This document shows, one piece after another, positions 45,301 to 56,082 of a stretch of 64,000 bases of DNA. The stretch is from Gibbula magus. Lineage: Eukaryota; Mollusca; Gastropoda; Trochida; Trochidae. Positions within the stretch are counted from its first letter, which is position 1, and every line of letters begins with the position of its first letter. The notes beneath the pieces were generated by a model. The model was not told the origin of the DNA. It saw only the letters and a program-made list of their open reading frames with translations, and made no database searches. The position numbers and the translations under genes are program-made. The DNA lies in contig OW388296.1 of NCBI GenBank assembly GCA_936450465.1, positions 37,786,023-37,850,022 of the forward strand, read 5' to 3'.

Positions 45301-46192
45301 ATAGAGAATCTCACCCTCGTGTCTTCTGATATCAAATATATCAACACGAGTTGATAAAATTTTAAAATATCCGAGGCTTGCCGAGGATATTTTTACTTTT
45401 ATCAACGAGTGTTGATATATTTGATATCAGAAGACACGAGGGTGAGATTCTATTTATCATCCAAACTCATTCTTCATTAGTTTTTAATGAAAAATGAACA
45501 TATCTGGACACAAAACAGCCATTTGGTTTCCAGTGCTGTGATGTCAGAGCATTGTGACGTCATCATGATTATGACGTCATGGTATTGTGATGTCATTACT
45601 TGATGATGCAAAATCATTGTGATGTCATGTAGCTGACGGCAACAGGGCATTGTTCAAAATCTACTATCAAAACGATATCTCCTAGGAGATATCACTTGAT
45701 CTCATACAAGCGATATCTCCTGTGGAAGACATTTTTGGATGATAAATAGAGAATCTCACCCAAGTGTCTTCTGATATCAAATATATCAACACGAGTTGAT
45801 AAAAGTTACAAATATCCGAGGCTTGCCGAGGATATTTTTACTTTTATCAACGAGTGTTGATATATTTGATATCAGAAGACACGGGGGGTGAGATTCTATT
45901 TATCATCCAAAATCATTCTTCATTAGTTTTTATTAAAAAATGAAAATATCTGAACACAAAACTGCCAATTGGCTTCCAGTGCTGTGATGTCACAGCATTG
46001 TGACGTCATCGTGGTTATGACGTCATAGCATTGTGATGTCATTACTTGATGATACAAAATCATTGTGATGTCATGTAGCTGACGCCAACAGGGCATTGTT
46101 CAAAATCTACTGTCAAAACGATATCTACTAGGAGATATCGCTTGATCTCATACAAGCGATATCTCCTGTGGAACCCAGTTTTGGATGATAAA
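45301..46192. repeat. Tandem duplication of a 445-bp hairpin-bearing unit
   Basis: Units start TAGAGAATCTCACCC at about 45,303 and 45,748 and end GGATGATAAA. Each contains an inverted repeat of about 155 bp (GTGTCTTCTGATATCAAATA and its complement) around GAGGCTTGCCGAGG, then CRE sites, then GATATCTCCTAGGAGATATC (perfect in unit 1 at 45,674-45,693). A third, eroded copy is at 57,803-58,020. Confidence 0.88.
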
Positions 46193-46820
46193 AACCAACA
46201 TGAAACAATATAAAATGCATTTGATGACTGTTTGCTCACGACATAAATTAGTGAAAATTAGAAGTTTCTACTTCTACGTATAATATCATCAAATACGTTA
46301 TGCTGATAGATGTGATCCAGTTGTCAAAATGGATTGTCCTAAATTAGTTTTTTTCCTTGAAAATTTAAACAATATTTTTATATGTAATTTAACAGTACAT
46401 TTATGCTCACGTGCAAAAGAAACGTCCCTACATTTAATAAGAACATACAATTGAAAATTCCTGTCGGATTGATGATAGACACATGCTTTGTAGTGCTCAC
46501 AATTTCATACATCAGAGTATGATACCTTTATTTTCATGTCTGTTCAAATACACTTTTTCAAGAAGTTTTTTGGTATTAGAAAGTAGAAATTGAATTAATA
46601 TAGGATGTTGTTGACCTTAATAACCTTCTTGGATTTAATGGATGTTATTAACGTATTACCTTTAAAAGACAAAGTCTGATTTGGTACCATGGGGCGAATG
46701 GGAAAAAAATAGAACTGAAACGAAGCTGTATAAACTGATATAAAGAGGCAGTACACCCAACCGCACAAGAATCGTCGCCACATTTTCAACAGTGTAAAGC
46801 ACGAAATACTGTTGCCGGTG
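46193..46820. other. No gene seen
   Basis: AT-rich. The phrase ATTTTCATGTCTGTTCAAAT near 46,530 has a relative at 53,737 in the same orientation, next to the second copy of the motif array below. Confidence 0.4.
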
Positions 46821-47005
46821 TAAGATTGAAAACGTACCCGCGTGGAAAACATACCCGGCGGGTACTTTTTCAACGTTGAATAATGACCCGGAGTCACTTT
46901 TCAACGCCTCGGGTCTTTTTTCAACGTTAAATAATTACCCGACTGCTGTTGAAAAATTACCCTTGCACGGATTGAAAAGGTACCCTCGTTGAATAATTAC
47001 CCGGA
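46815..47005 (+). repeat. Cluster of ~17-bp TTGAAAA..TACCCG motifs, copy 1
   Basis: About ten copies of the consensus TTGAAAANNTACCCG in mixed orientation within 190 bp. Several are joined head to head through CAACGTTGAA. It begins CCGGTGTAAGATTGAAAACG. A second copy at 53,487-53,686 is inverted relative to this one and about 90% identical by eye. Confidence 0.85.
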
Positions 47006-48751
47006 ATGTTTCCAGTCTGTAAAATTTTGGTAAAATGTATGATAACAACTAAGATTTTCGAAGAGAGACATTGATATTTCAAAAATGGGGTCTCCCAGTA
47101 TAAATTCGCCCCTGTATATAATCATATACTATTGTTTAATACACTTTTGATATCCATATAAACTGAAGTACACAAGAAGGTACACACCTCAGTTGGTTTT
47201 ATCATATGGTTGATTTTCAATTACAAATATCTTAAGTTTTCGATGTCGTTCTATAAACGAAACCGAAAAGTTCAGGCGTTTAGTCATTAGCCAGATAATA
47301 CGTTTACGTGGTTATTATTTTTTTAAATGAAATTTTAAATTTATAAATCCTTCCAAAATTAACTTAGATAAAACACAACTGTTTGTCGACATACAAAACG
47401 TCTTCTTTGTGATCAATTTTTTGCACACATGTACAAAATTGCAAATATGTCTCTAAATGTTACTCTATTGTACATAATCAAATGCATCTAAAAAAAAATT
47501 AGAGTTTTTAAATCGTTAGCGCATGCGTCGTTTCTTCATTTCCTTTCAAGGTTAACAGAAACGTAACAAATCAATGGTTAATCAGAAGAAAATCGTTGTC
47601 AATCATCATAGTTAATATTGTAATTGAAACCTCTCGCATTCATAAGCAATAGGAACATTATTTATATATGTTGTGATTTAAAAAAAAATTAATGTCATAT
47701 ATTTCGTTCCATTGTAAGGCTGTATTAATTTGAAAATATGTATTACCTAAATACTCTCAATACTTCATCATGAATATAAACATGAATATAATTTTGTTTC
47801 AGTTTGTTCCTCTACCTATTACTTCATCAAATGATTTGAGTATGCTTCTTCTGTGACCTTTATACTAATTAATGTAATAATATTTATGTCAACACTGGGT
47901 ATAAATGTGAACATATAACATACATATAACATTCGATTTTTTAATTAAACTACACATCATTGCATTTGTCTATCAAGGTTATAAAACGGTGTAGTGTTGA
48001 TGGGTAGAGTGTTTTCTTTAAGAAAGATACAGTCAATTTGAACAGTAATGTTCATTTTTAAGACTGTGTACCGATTTTAACAACGTGATCTGGTATGACG
48101 GTTATCACCTTATAACTTTTGTTTGATTTATTATAAGACAATTTCTTTCCAGAAACAAGCATTTTCTTCTACAGTTTAAACAACATTAAATTCGTTCGAG
48201 ATGTTTAAATGGGGACATCCCATATACACCAAAACCACGTGTTACCACATGTTTGAATTGCTGCATGTCAACAGAGAGTCTAAAACATAGACAATGCAAT
48301 GCTTATTTAATCTTAGATTTTGTTATAAATGTAAAAAATGTCCTATATATATTGTCAAAAAGGATATAATATTTTTCTCATTAATTTCGCAAATTGTGTC
48401 ATTTTATTTTAAATGCGGTACCTGCATCTGCATGCATGATTACCTCTTTTGTGAACTCGTTTGTAAAATAAATAAATACTATATCGTTATATCGCTACTA
48501 TTCTGGATTAAACCCGATTACAATGTAGTTAAATTACAAATATTGTATTGTCATTATACATATAGTATACATTATATTGATTAAATATGTATTTATATTC
48601 AGGAACATTATCCCATTTCATTAATTATGTTAGGTAATGTGAAGCCATACGTGGATAATCTGTATCTTTCAACTTATAAGATTTCTTAGTGATTGCCTCA
48701 TTGAATGAAATTATCCTTGTGCACATTTTACATACAGTGTGAGTTGAAAAA
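47006..48751. other. No gene seen; AT-rich spacer
   Basis: Very AT-rich. A 96-codon Cys- and Tyr-rich open frame near 48,294 shows no domain and is typical of AT-rich noise. Confidence 0.4.
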
Positions 48752-49182
48752 TACCCATTGGCTCTGTAGCTTCTCAGGTTATCAGGCTTTAATCAACAAA
48801 CTAAATAAGTTTCGAAATGTATGTCTTAAATTCGTGGCTCCTGTGATCCATATTTGATGCAACAGGGTCACCAAATATTTAGTTTAGATTCCACAGCGGC
48901 CAATGAGTCTGTGCACAACATTCCAGCTTTTTATGGCGTTCATACTGTATAACAGAGGATGAAAACAGCTAGTATGCGGTTTCGCCATATTTGGGGTCAC
49001 AGGGTTACCGAATCCTCAATTTAGAATCCCCCATTGACCAAAGAGTCTGTACGAACTATCTCAGCTCTCAATAATCACTGGTTCTAGAGAAGAAGTCGAA
49101 AAAGAGAAGACTTTACAGACCTACGGACGGACGGACGCTAGGCGCCGCTCCATACCGTAGCCCTTTCAGGCCCGATGAGCTA
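48752..49182. mobile_element. Modular TAGCTCATCAGG-type repeat, diverged
   Basis: The left end is altered (TTGGCTCTGTAGCTTCTCAG). Two modules follow, then GGACGGACGGACG and a right end CCCTTTCAGGCCCGATGAGC. More diverged than the other copies, so probably older. Confidence 0.7.
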
Positions 49183-49439
49183 AAAATCAAATAATTGTTT
49201 CCACTTCTGTCAAAAGCAGAGATTTCAATTTATCAAAAATAAGCCTATTTGTCCTATGACACTATACCTTATGTTTGTTCACACAATAAGTCAATTTGCG
49301 TGTCAGATAACATTAATTCAAATACTCAGGTAACGAACCTGAAAGAAGGTAATTTAAAACATTTCTCCATGAGTATTTTTAAGAAATACATGTTTTATAA
49401 CCATATAATCATCATGAAGATCTTCATTAAGACGAGTAA

Positions 49440-50420
49440 AAGTTGCGAAACCCATCGTTTGAGTAACATTATTGCCATTCCTTTGAAACCGTATCTTAAA
49501 AAAGTATAAAGTTACACCAGAGGCACACATGATTTCTTTAACTATCTATTTGATGTTAAAAGTTGCATTTGAAATGAAAAGTTTTTATTCTAATATTCCC
49601 CACAAATTGGGACTAGAAGCATTAAGATTTTGGTTGGAAAGCACCCAAAGTTACTTCCTGATAGATGAGCTAAGGCTTTTATACTTGAAAGTGCAGTGTA
49701 CTAAACAAAAGTGTTTTGTTATTCGGTGGTGTACATTGCCAAAAAATCAAAGATACAAAAACAGGCCCCGACATAATAGGGTAAGCAGTTTGTGGAAACA
49801 TTATAGGAAGTACAATTTGTAATTAGTTTGTTGATAACTGGCGTGTGAAAAAACAGTATTAGACGACGCCTTCATATTATGGCCATTTTCAAATCGTTAA
49901 CAAGAGACATTCCTTAAATGAATCATATTGTATTTACAAATACGTGATAGTGAAATTTCTCTCCGGGATATTGTTTGGACTTTTGGAAAAGGAAATATTT
50001 TACAACCGACCTATCACGTCACTCTTCAGGTACGAACAGAACTATCCATTAGAACTTAGCCAGGCGTATTTGCACTGTATGTTCTGATGAGGATGCAAGA
50101 AACCTTTGCCTCGGAGAACTCGGAGACTGCACAGAAGAGGATACCAAACGCTTCTAGTCGAAAATAAAATACCTAAACTTTTAACAATTAACAGAAGAGA
50201 TCGAACTTCCGAAAGTCAACACAAAGGAAAAAAACTGATTCCATTGATATTGCGTATGCTTCAACCCAAAATCAACTCAACCCGGATAAAAATAACTAGT
50301 GTCCAAAAAAAAAACGACGCCATCTATTTTTCAAATATCATTTTACAAAGTGACTTTCTTCGTATGAACACATGGTTTTGCGTATCCCACATCCCAAATG
50401 CAGTGTAATCAATCGAAAAT
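49440..50420 (+). pseudogene. Penelope-like element (PLE) reverse-transcriptase relic
   Basis: Frames shift several times, but motifs appear in the order expected for a PLE reverse transcriptase. These are HRLSNIIAIPLKPYLKKV then SYTRGTHDFFN (49,457-49,540); MKSFYSNIPHKLGLEALRFW (about 49,576-49,635), matching the LYTNIPHxxGIEA block; LDDAFILWPFSN (about 49,858), the catalytic YxDD region with the Tyr position replaced; VCSDEDARNLCLGEL (about 50,078); and LHRRGYQTLLVENKIPK (about 50,127). PLEs are retroelements distinct from LINEs and usually carry a GIY-YIG endonuclease. I could not find that domain downstream. Stops and frameshifts make it clearly dead. Confidence 0.78.
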
Positions 50421-51245
50421 ACCGAGGACATTTTATCACATCCGGAGAATTGGTGCACTGTGTGAAAATGACATTATTTTAGGTAGCATAGTTTGCAACT
50501 GCAGATGAAGTGTATAAAACGGCTGACCATATACATTGGTATCACAGCAACAAAAAGCACACAAGAAAATATCGGGTTTGACAGCCATTGAGAGTGAGAG
50601 AGCCTTTGGAATTGTCACATAGCGAGTCGCACACGCCGACGACGCCAGAAGGTTCGGTTGCACGCGCATAGTTGTCACCAGATTGGGAGCAACGGTTGCG
50701 TGAAAGAGATCAGACAACATGCAGGTCGAGAAGAAGGTGATTACGCTTATTGAAGACCGCTATATCCGGGTATTTCATCTCCGAAATCCATTCATCATTA
50801 CGACGTTAACGTCAAAGACGTCACTGAGACACGTGATTACATGTTGCAGACAAACTTGGTAAAAGAGATTGAAGACTCATGGAATCTGAACACGTCGTCC
50901 ATGCCACAAAATGTTCCTGAGGCCTCAACAACGAGTAAACAAAAAGACGAATTCAACGTTGGCAACAGAGAGACTGAGCAATGGTCATGCTCTCATATGG
51001 GAGCAGATTTTGCATCTTAAAGAACAATGGTAGACAGCGTTAGTACCGACGAATTGAGTCCATCAAGTCACCCATCACCTCCTTGGTGAATGACAAAGCT
51101 AAAATTATCTTATGACGTCATCCGACGTCTGACGTCATCAACCCGTAGACGTACGCGTGTAATAGCCCGTACTGACGTTCGGGGTGGACATACCGAATAA
51201 AAATGTGACTTAGTGACGCCTCTTTTGACATTTTCAACATTTGTG
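50421..51245. other. No gene confirmed; possible PLE 3' remnant
   Basis: The PLE endonuclease would be expected here, but no GIY-YIG motif could be read. Two full CRE sites (TGACGTCA) lie at 51,113-51,120 and 51,130-51,137. Confidence 0.35.
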
Positions 51246-51248
51246 TAA

Positions 51249-51275
51249 GTCCCCCCCCCCCCCCCCCCCCCCCAA
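51249..51275. repeat. Poly-C tract (about 23 C)
   Basis: Homopolymer of C followed by A-rich sequence, likely length-variable and assembly-prone. Confidence 0.9.
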
Positions 51276-51800
51276 AAAAAATAAAATAATACCAATTATA
51301 AATGTCTGTGTCGTTCAGTTTTCCTGTAATGGCCGCTCAAAGACGTGGTATCGTTTCTTTTAGACACTAGTTTACATCCATGTTCATATGAGGTGAAATG
51401 TGTGAAATGTGAATGTCATTTATAGAAGCAATGAAAATCACTGTAGCACGCCGTTGTTACTGAAATAAAGTGTTGACGCGAAAAAGAAAATATGTGTTAT
51501 CAATGGCTAAATAATAATCCTCAATCAATAACAAAATGCTTAAAAAATTAATGTACACGGTACGGTCAATTTCACTTCAAGCGGCCTTTAGAAGGTGTTC
51601 ACATCAAACTGACCACTCTGAGGTATATTGTAGTTGAAGTAATCTGAATGATGGAGTGATACCTAAACACTAAGAGAGAAGTTTTAAATATGGCTATCTG
51701 AGGCTTGTTGAAAGCGGAGATGACTTTCCCTTTACTTGCTACAGATGTACAGATGTATTAAGTAAACACATATAATAATATTTAGTAAATGCATATATGT
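51276..51800. other. No gene seen
   Basis: AT-rich spacer, nothing recognised. Confidence 0.4.
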
Positions 51801-51945
51801 ATGGCCATTTTGACTTTTTCTTTGGCCATTTTGACTTTTTCATATGGCCATTTTGACTGGGGGTGTGTGGCCATTTTGACTTTTTTGTGGCCATTTTGAC
51901 TTTTCAGTCAGTGGCCATTTTGTCAGTGTGGCCATTTCGACTAGG
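51800..51945. repeat. Minisatellite of GGCCATTTTGACTTTTT units
   Basis: Seven copies of TGGCCATTTTGAC or close variants with spacers of 5-14 bases. Confidence 0.9.
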
Positions 51946-51949
51946 ACCC

Positions 51950-52510
51950 TGGCACCATGATAGAATGGGCAACCATCTTGCTGTCTGAAATCTCAGATGA
52001 GAGCTACAAATATACCTCTCACACTTTCCAAAGTTCCCAAAAGATTTCGAATAATACGTCATACCATTTAGTGATGACCGTTTTCTATGCATACAGCTTA
52101 TCAGATTGTGTAATGAGATGTTTTACCCTCTACCGTAACAATATATAGTACATAAATTTCAATAACAAATGGCAAATTTTAGTTTAATGTTATATGCCAA
52201 AACATGTTGCAGTGCCTTTAACACACTTGTTAATTAATACTGTGTGAACGCTCAAATTTGAATGAGACCTACAAATAAATCTACCTCTCACACATACATG
52301 TAAGATATCAATAAAATTGTTGCTTCATACGACGCACCATTTTCTACCAAAACGAAAAAAAACGTTGTCTATGGCTTACGGTTGATCGGGTCGTGGTATT
52401 GAGATATTTTATCCTCTAACGTAACAATATGTTGTATGAACTTCAATAATAAATAGAAAATTTGAGAAAATATTATATGCATAAAACGTGATGCAGGGCC
52501 TTTAAAACAA
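51950..52510. repeat. Two right-end fragments of the TTAAAGG MITE family
   Basis: Both fragments end like the 18,920-19,282 copy: GTTGCAGTGCCTTTAA near 52,203-52,219 and GATGCAGGGCCTTTAAA near 52,489-52,506. Both also share TGAGATRTTTTACCCTCTA-like blocks. Left ends are not recognisable. Confidence 0.65.
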
Positions 52511-53484
52511 TGGTTAACTGAGACAGTTGACAGATGTACTACTCCTTCAGACTACATAGTAGCAACATGTTACAGAATAATTGTGAGATCTGTCCATATT
52601 TATTCGAAAATAACACTTCATTTTATAAACAGAATATGTCATGGGACAAAGGGAGTGCCCCAGAGACCGAGTGCGAGTACATGAACATCATACAAAGTTC
52701 ATTTTTATATTTTATAAAATGGACTTCCAGCGATAGAAAACAAATTATTGATTCTTTAGTTGCGTTCTCCAAAACCCAAGCACATAAGTACAAACATAAT
52801 ACTAATCTCCGTTAAATGAAAAATAATCGGGTAAAATGAAATGTTTAATAATCTTATTTTTTTTTAAAATGCATGAATTATTAATTTAATCTAATAAGTA
52901 CATTTATATATCTGTACTTACAGTAAAATAGTATTACTCATTTCCTTATTTCATTTCTTTAATATGTACCCCCATCAAGTTCACAGTGTAAACGCAATAT
53001 GTAGCCCGCTGCAATAGTAACAGCTCCTAGGCAAGAGTAGATGTCGCATAACGGTAAGATGACATTATATGATGGTGCACGCGGTGTGCGGAGTTTTGAA
53101 CAGTTCTATCAGCTGTTTGGGTCCATTAATTACAAACATATTTCCCCAATATTCCCTGCTTTGGTGGATAACAAATTTCACATTTCATTATTTGCACACT
53201 TAAATACACTAAGATTAATCTGTTTTAAATGATTCTAAAGTTTGTAGTAATGCGCTAAACGATACTTAGATTTCAGTCGAGGCCATGACGCCACTTTGTT
53301 TACGTTTAGGGTCAAGGTCATTCAAACGTTATAACTGCTATGATATATCAAAACGTTTAAATGAACAATAACTTAATTAAATGAATTAAATAAAGCATAT
53401 ACTATAAACCATCTACATACCCTTAACCACCTCAACATGTTGGCACTTAAAAAGGCAGCAACACAGTGCGTTCTTCCGGTTTGA
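52511..53484. other. No gene seen
   Basis: Open frames of 93 codons (52,534) and 63 codons (53,041) resemble no known protein and have no splice or codon support. A single TCAAGGTCA lies at about 53,312. Confidence 0.4.
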
Positions 53485-53486
53485 GG

Positions 53487-53686
53487 TGTAATTTTTCAAC
53501 GAGGGTACCTTTTCAATCCGTGCAGGGGTCATTTTTCAACAGTAGTCGGGTAATTATTCAACGTTGAAAAAATACCCGAGATGGTGAAAAGTGACCCCCG
53601 GTCATAATTCAACGTTGAAAAAGTACCCGCCGGGTGTGTTTTCAACGCGGGTACGTTTTCAATCTTACACCGGCGAAATGCCTTTT
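53487..53686 (-). repeat. Cluster of TTGAAAA..TACCCG motifs, copy 2 (inverted)
   Basis: Reverse complement of 46,815-47,005 with scattered substitutions. It ends CAATCTTACACCGGCG at 53,686. The neighbouring phrase ATTTTATGTCTGTTCAAGTA (about 53,738) is in the same orientation as its relative near copy 1, so only the array is flipped. Confidence 0.85.
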
Positions 53687-53689
53687 CTA

Positions 53690-54161
53690 GGGGCATGATT
53701 AGTAAAGAGGTACCCGCAATCAGAGTATAATAATTTGATTTTATGTCTGTTCAAGTACACTTAGGGTGTTGATACCATTTATTCAAAATAAGTTTTGGCC
53801 AGATGAATAAAAGATAAATGATTAACCTTCTCGGTCCCAAATTAGTTGACGCATCTTTTCTTTAGGACGCCACAAAAGAAGCCAAAAACAGCCTTTTGGA
53901 CTGTATCTAGTCTGGTTAAGGAGATTCCAAAACGACGATTTCTTACAGATAATGTCTCGAAAATTCATATTTGGTATAGTTGAGTTCTGAAGACATGACA
54001 TAACACTGTTTCAGTCGTATTCATCGCCCGTGGTTTAACATTTTTTTTAAAAATCTCTTGCACGTGAGTTTATATATTTTCACATACCATTTTTGTTTGA
54101 TGACACTTGATACTAAATAATTTTTAATTGATTTTCCACAACATTTAAGCATTTTAGCATT
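53690..54161. other. No gene seen
   Basis: AT-rich spacer. Confidence 0.4.
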
Positions 54162-54535
54162 TTAAAGGGGTAGTAGCACTTTTCCCTCCTGAAATAAGTC
54201 TATGAAATGTAATTTAAAATAATGTCACTAATAGTAAAACACCCTTCTCTCTTAAAAATATCAAGCTAAAATATGAGTCTACATGGTTCGGTAAAGCCAT
54301 GGGAAACATTTTTGTATTTCGAAAATAATTGATTGAAACATATTTTATTCAGTCAAGAAACATAACATAAATAAAAGGTGTTCAGATTAAAATGGCCGCC
54401 ATGCAATCTATGCATTATAAGCACCACTACGGATAGTTGGTTTGTGTAATAAGATGTTTTACCCTCTAAAGTAAATATAAATGACATAAACTATCATTAT
54501 AAATGGGAAATTTGAACAAATAAAGTCCCCTTTAA
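54162..54535. mobile_element. TTAAAGG MITE family, second long copy
   Basis: It starts TTAAAGGGGTAGTAGCACTT and shares ACATGGTTCSGTAAAGCC, AAAATGGCCGCCATGCAA and GATGTTTTACCCTCTAAAGT with 18,920-19,282. The right end is eroded to TCCCCTTTAA. Confidence 0.75.
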
Positions 54536-55489
54536 CCTTCATATGTCAATGTTTGTAAGTTTACAATTGTTCTTATCCTATGAGGAAGATATTTCTTTAT
54601 GGAGAAAGCCTATAGATTTGAATGAATTTGGTGCTACCTGTGTTTTACTGTCGTGAATGTGCATAACATATGAATGTTTGTAATTATGGTGTACTATTCT
54701 ATACCTCGAAAATGGTTTGAAACCATTACGATCCAACTTAATGTACACAATCCGAAATCAAATGGCTCCCCAATTTCTTACTGAACCAAAAGCGTTGGTC
54801 CAAACTTTAGTACAATTTACGTAACTCCCAACATAGTGTGACTGTTTACTCGACACTTAAATTCAAGACAATCATTCATTCCATCAGCAATATGTTCATC
54901 GAATAGTTATCAAATTATGTTCGCAAATCAGTCTGTATCTCAGTTTTTAAAGCATGTAATACTGATAAGTATGTCTCTGCTCCACAATATTGTTCATTGG
55001 TAAATATTTTAAAAACATTTTGCAATCAAAGTTACGATATGTAGTGAGCACATTAAACATTGATTGGAATGATGAAAATGAAAATGAAATGAAATCTGAT
55101 CCAAACTGCATGTGTGACGCTTGATGTTGAAAACGCTTACCATTGTTTTGAATGGTCATTGTACAATAACAACAGAGACAAACGTATGGCATCAATTAAG
55201 CACATATACCTACTTCATATAGACCACCTTCTATCAAGGGGACATTGCTTTTGATGAATGTATTACATAAGTTCTGTGTGTTACAAATGTGTGTATGGTT
55301 TAGCAGTTCAATGATGATTCTCACTGATAAAATGATATATTACAATAGCTGTTTATCCATTCTATCGCCTTTGAACAAAGTAAACTTAAAAGTTACCCTT
55401 CTCCGTGTTCCATTCTCTCAACAGATTACCCTTCTCCCACGAATTCAGTTACCCTTCTCTCGCTTAAATTTTTCAAACGCAGATTATGA
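54536..55489. other. No gene seen
   Basis: AT-rich spacer with no recognised ORF. Around 55,395-55,460 GTTACCCTTCTC recurs three times. Confidence 0.4.
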
Positions 55490-56082
55490 TGCATTTACAC
55501 ACTCCCTAAAGGTTAACATGGCATCTACAGATTCCTTGGTGAATGCCCAAGGTATGCGCATTAATAATATGTAGGAAAGTACCATAGTATAGATGTGAAA
55601 TGGATTAAAAGAAAATCTGCGATCAACCATGTTTTGTATGGAATGGGATTTGTGCCGAAAATGAAGACATGTTGACTTGTAACTTGTAAAGTGTAACATG
55701 TCGTTCTCAACCATACAAGTCTCGAAAAGACAAGTCCAATCATGCAAAACTAACATTTTAATCCTGTCAATCTTAACGTTCTATTCTCAACTTTACAAAG
55801 TTGAAATGTAATTCTAGAAATCGTCAAAGTCGAGAAGTCAACTTGTCATTTTTAATTATTAAATCTAAATAATATACACATTGTGTAATGTTACAACTTA
55901 CGTTTGACAAATGAACAATGGAAAATGAGGAGTTGCAAAGTCAGCTTTGTAAAACCGACTTCAGAATTTCGAGACTGACACGACTTGCAAAGTTAACATT
56001 TCGAGACTGACACGACTTGCATAGTTACGATTGCAATGTTTCAAATCACATCTCTGCACGATTTCACATTGACCATATTTGG

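Noticed and set aside
50501..50750. GIY-YIG endonuclease of the Penelope-like element
   Set aside because: Expected at this position, but no GIY or YIG motif could be read in any plus-strand frame.
52534..52815. 93-codon ORF with several Cys residues
   Set aside because: No recognisable domain, AT-rich surroundings and no splice or homology support.
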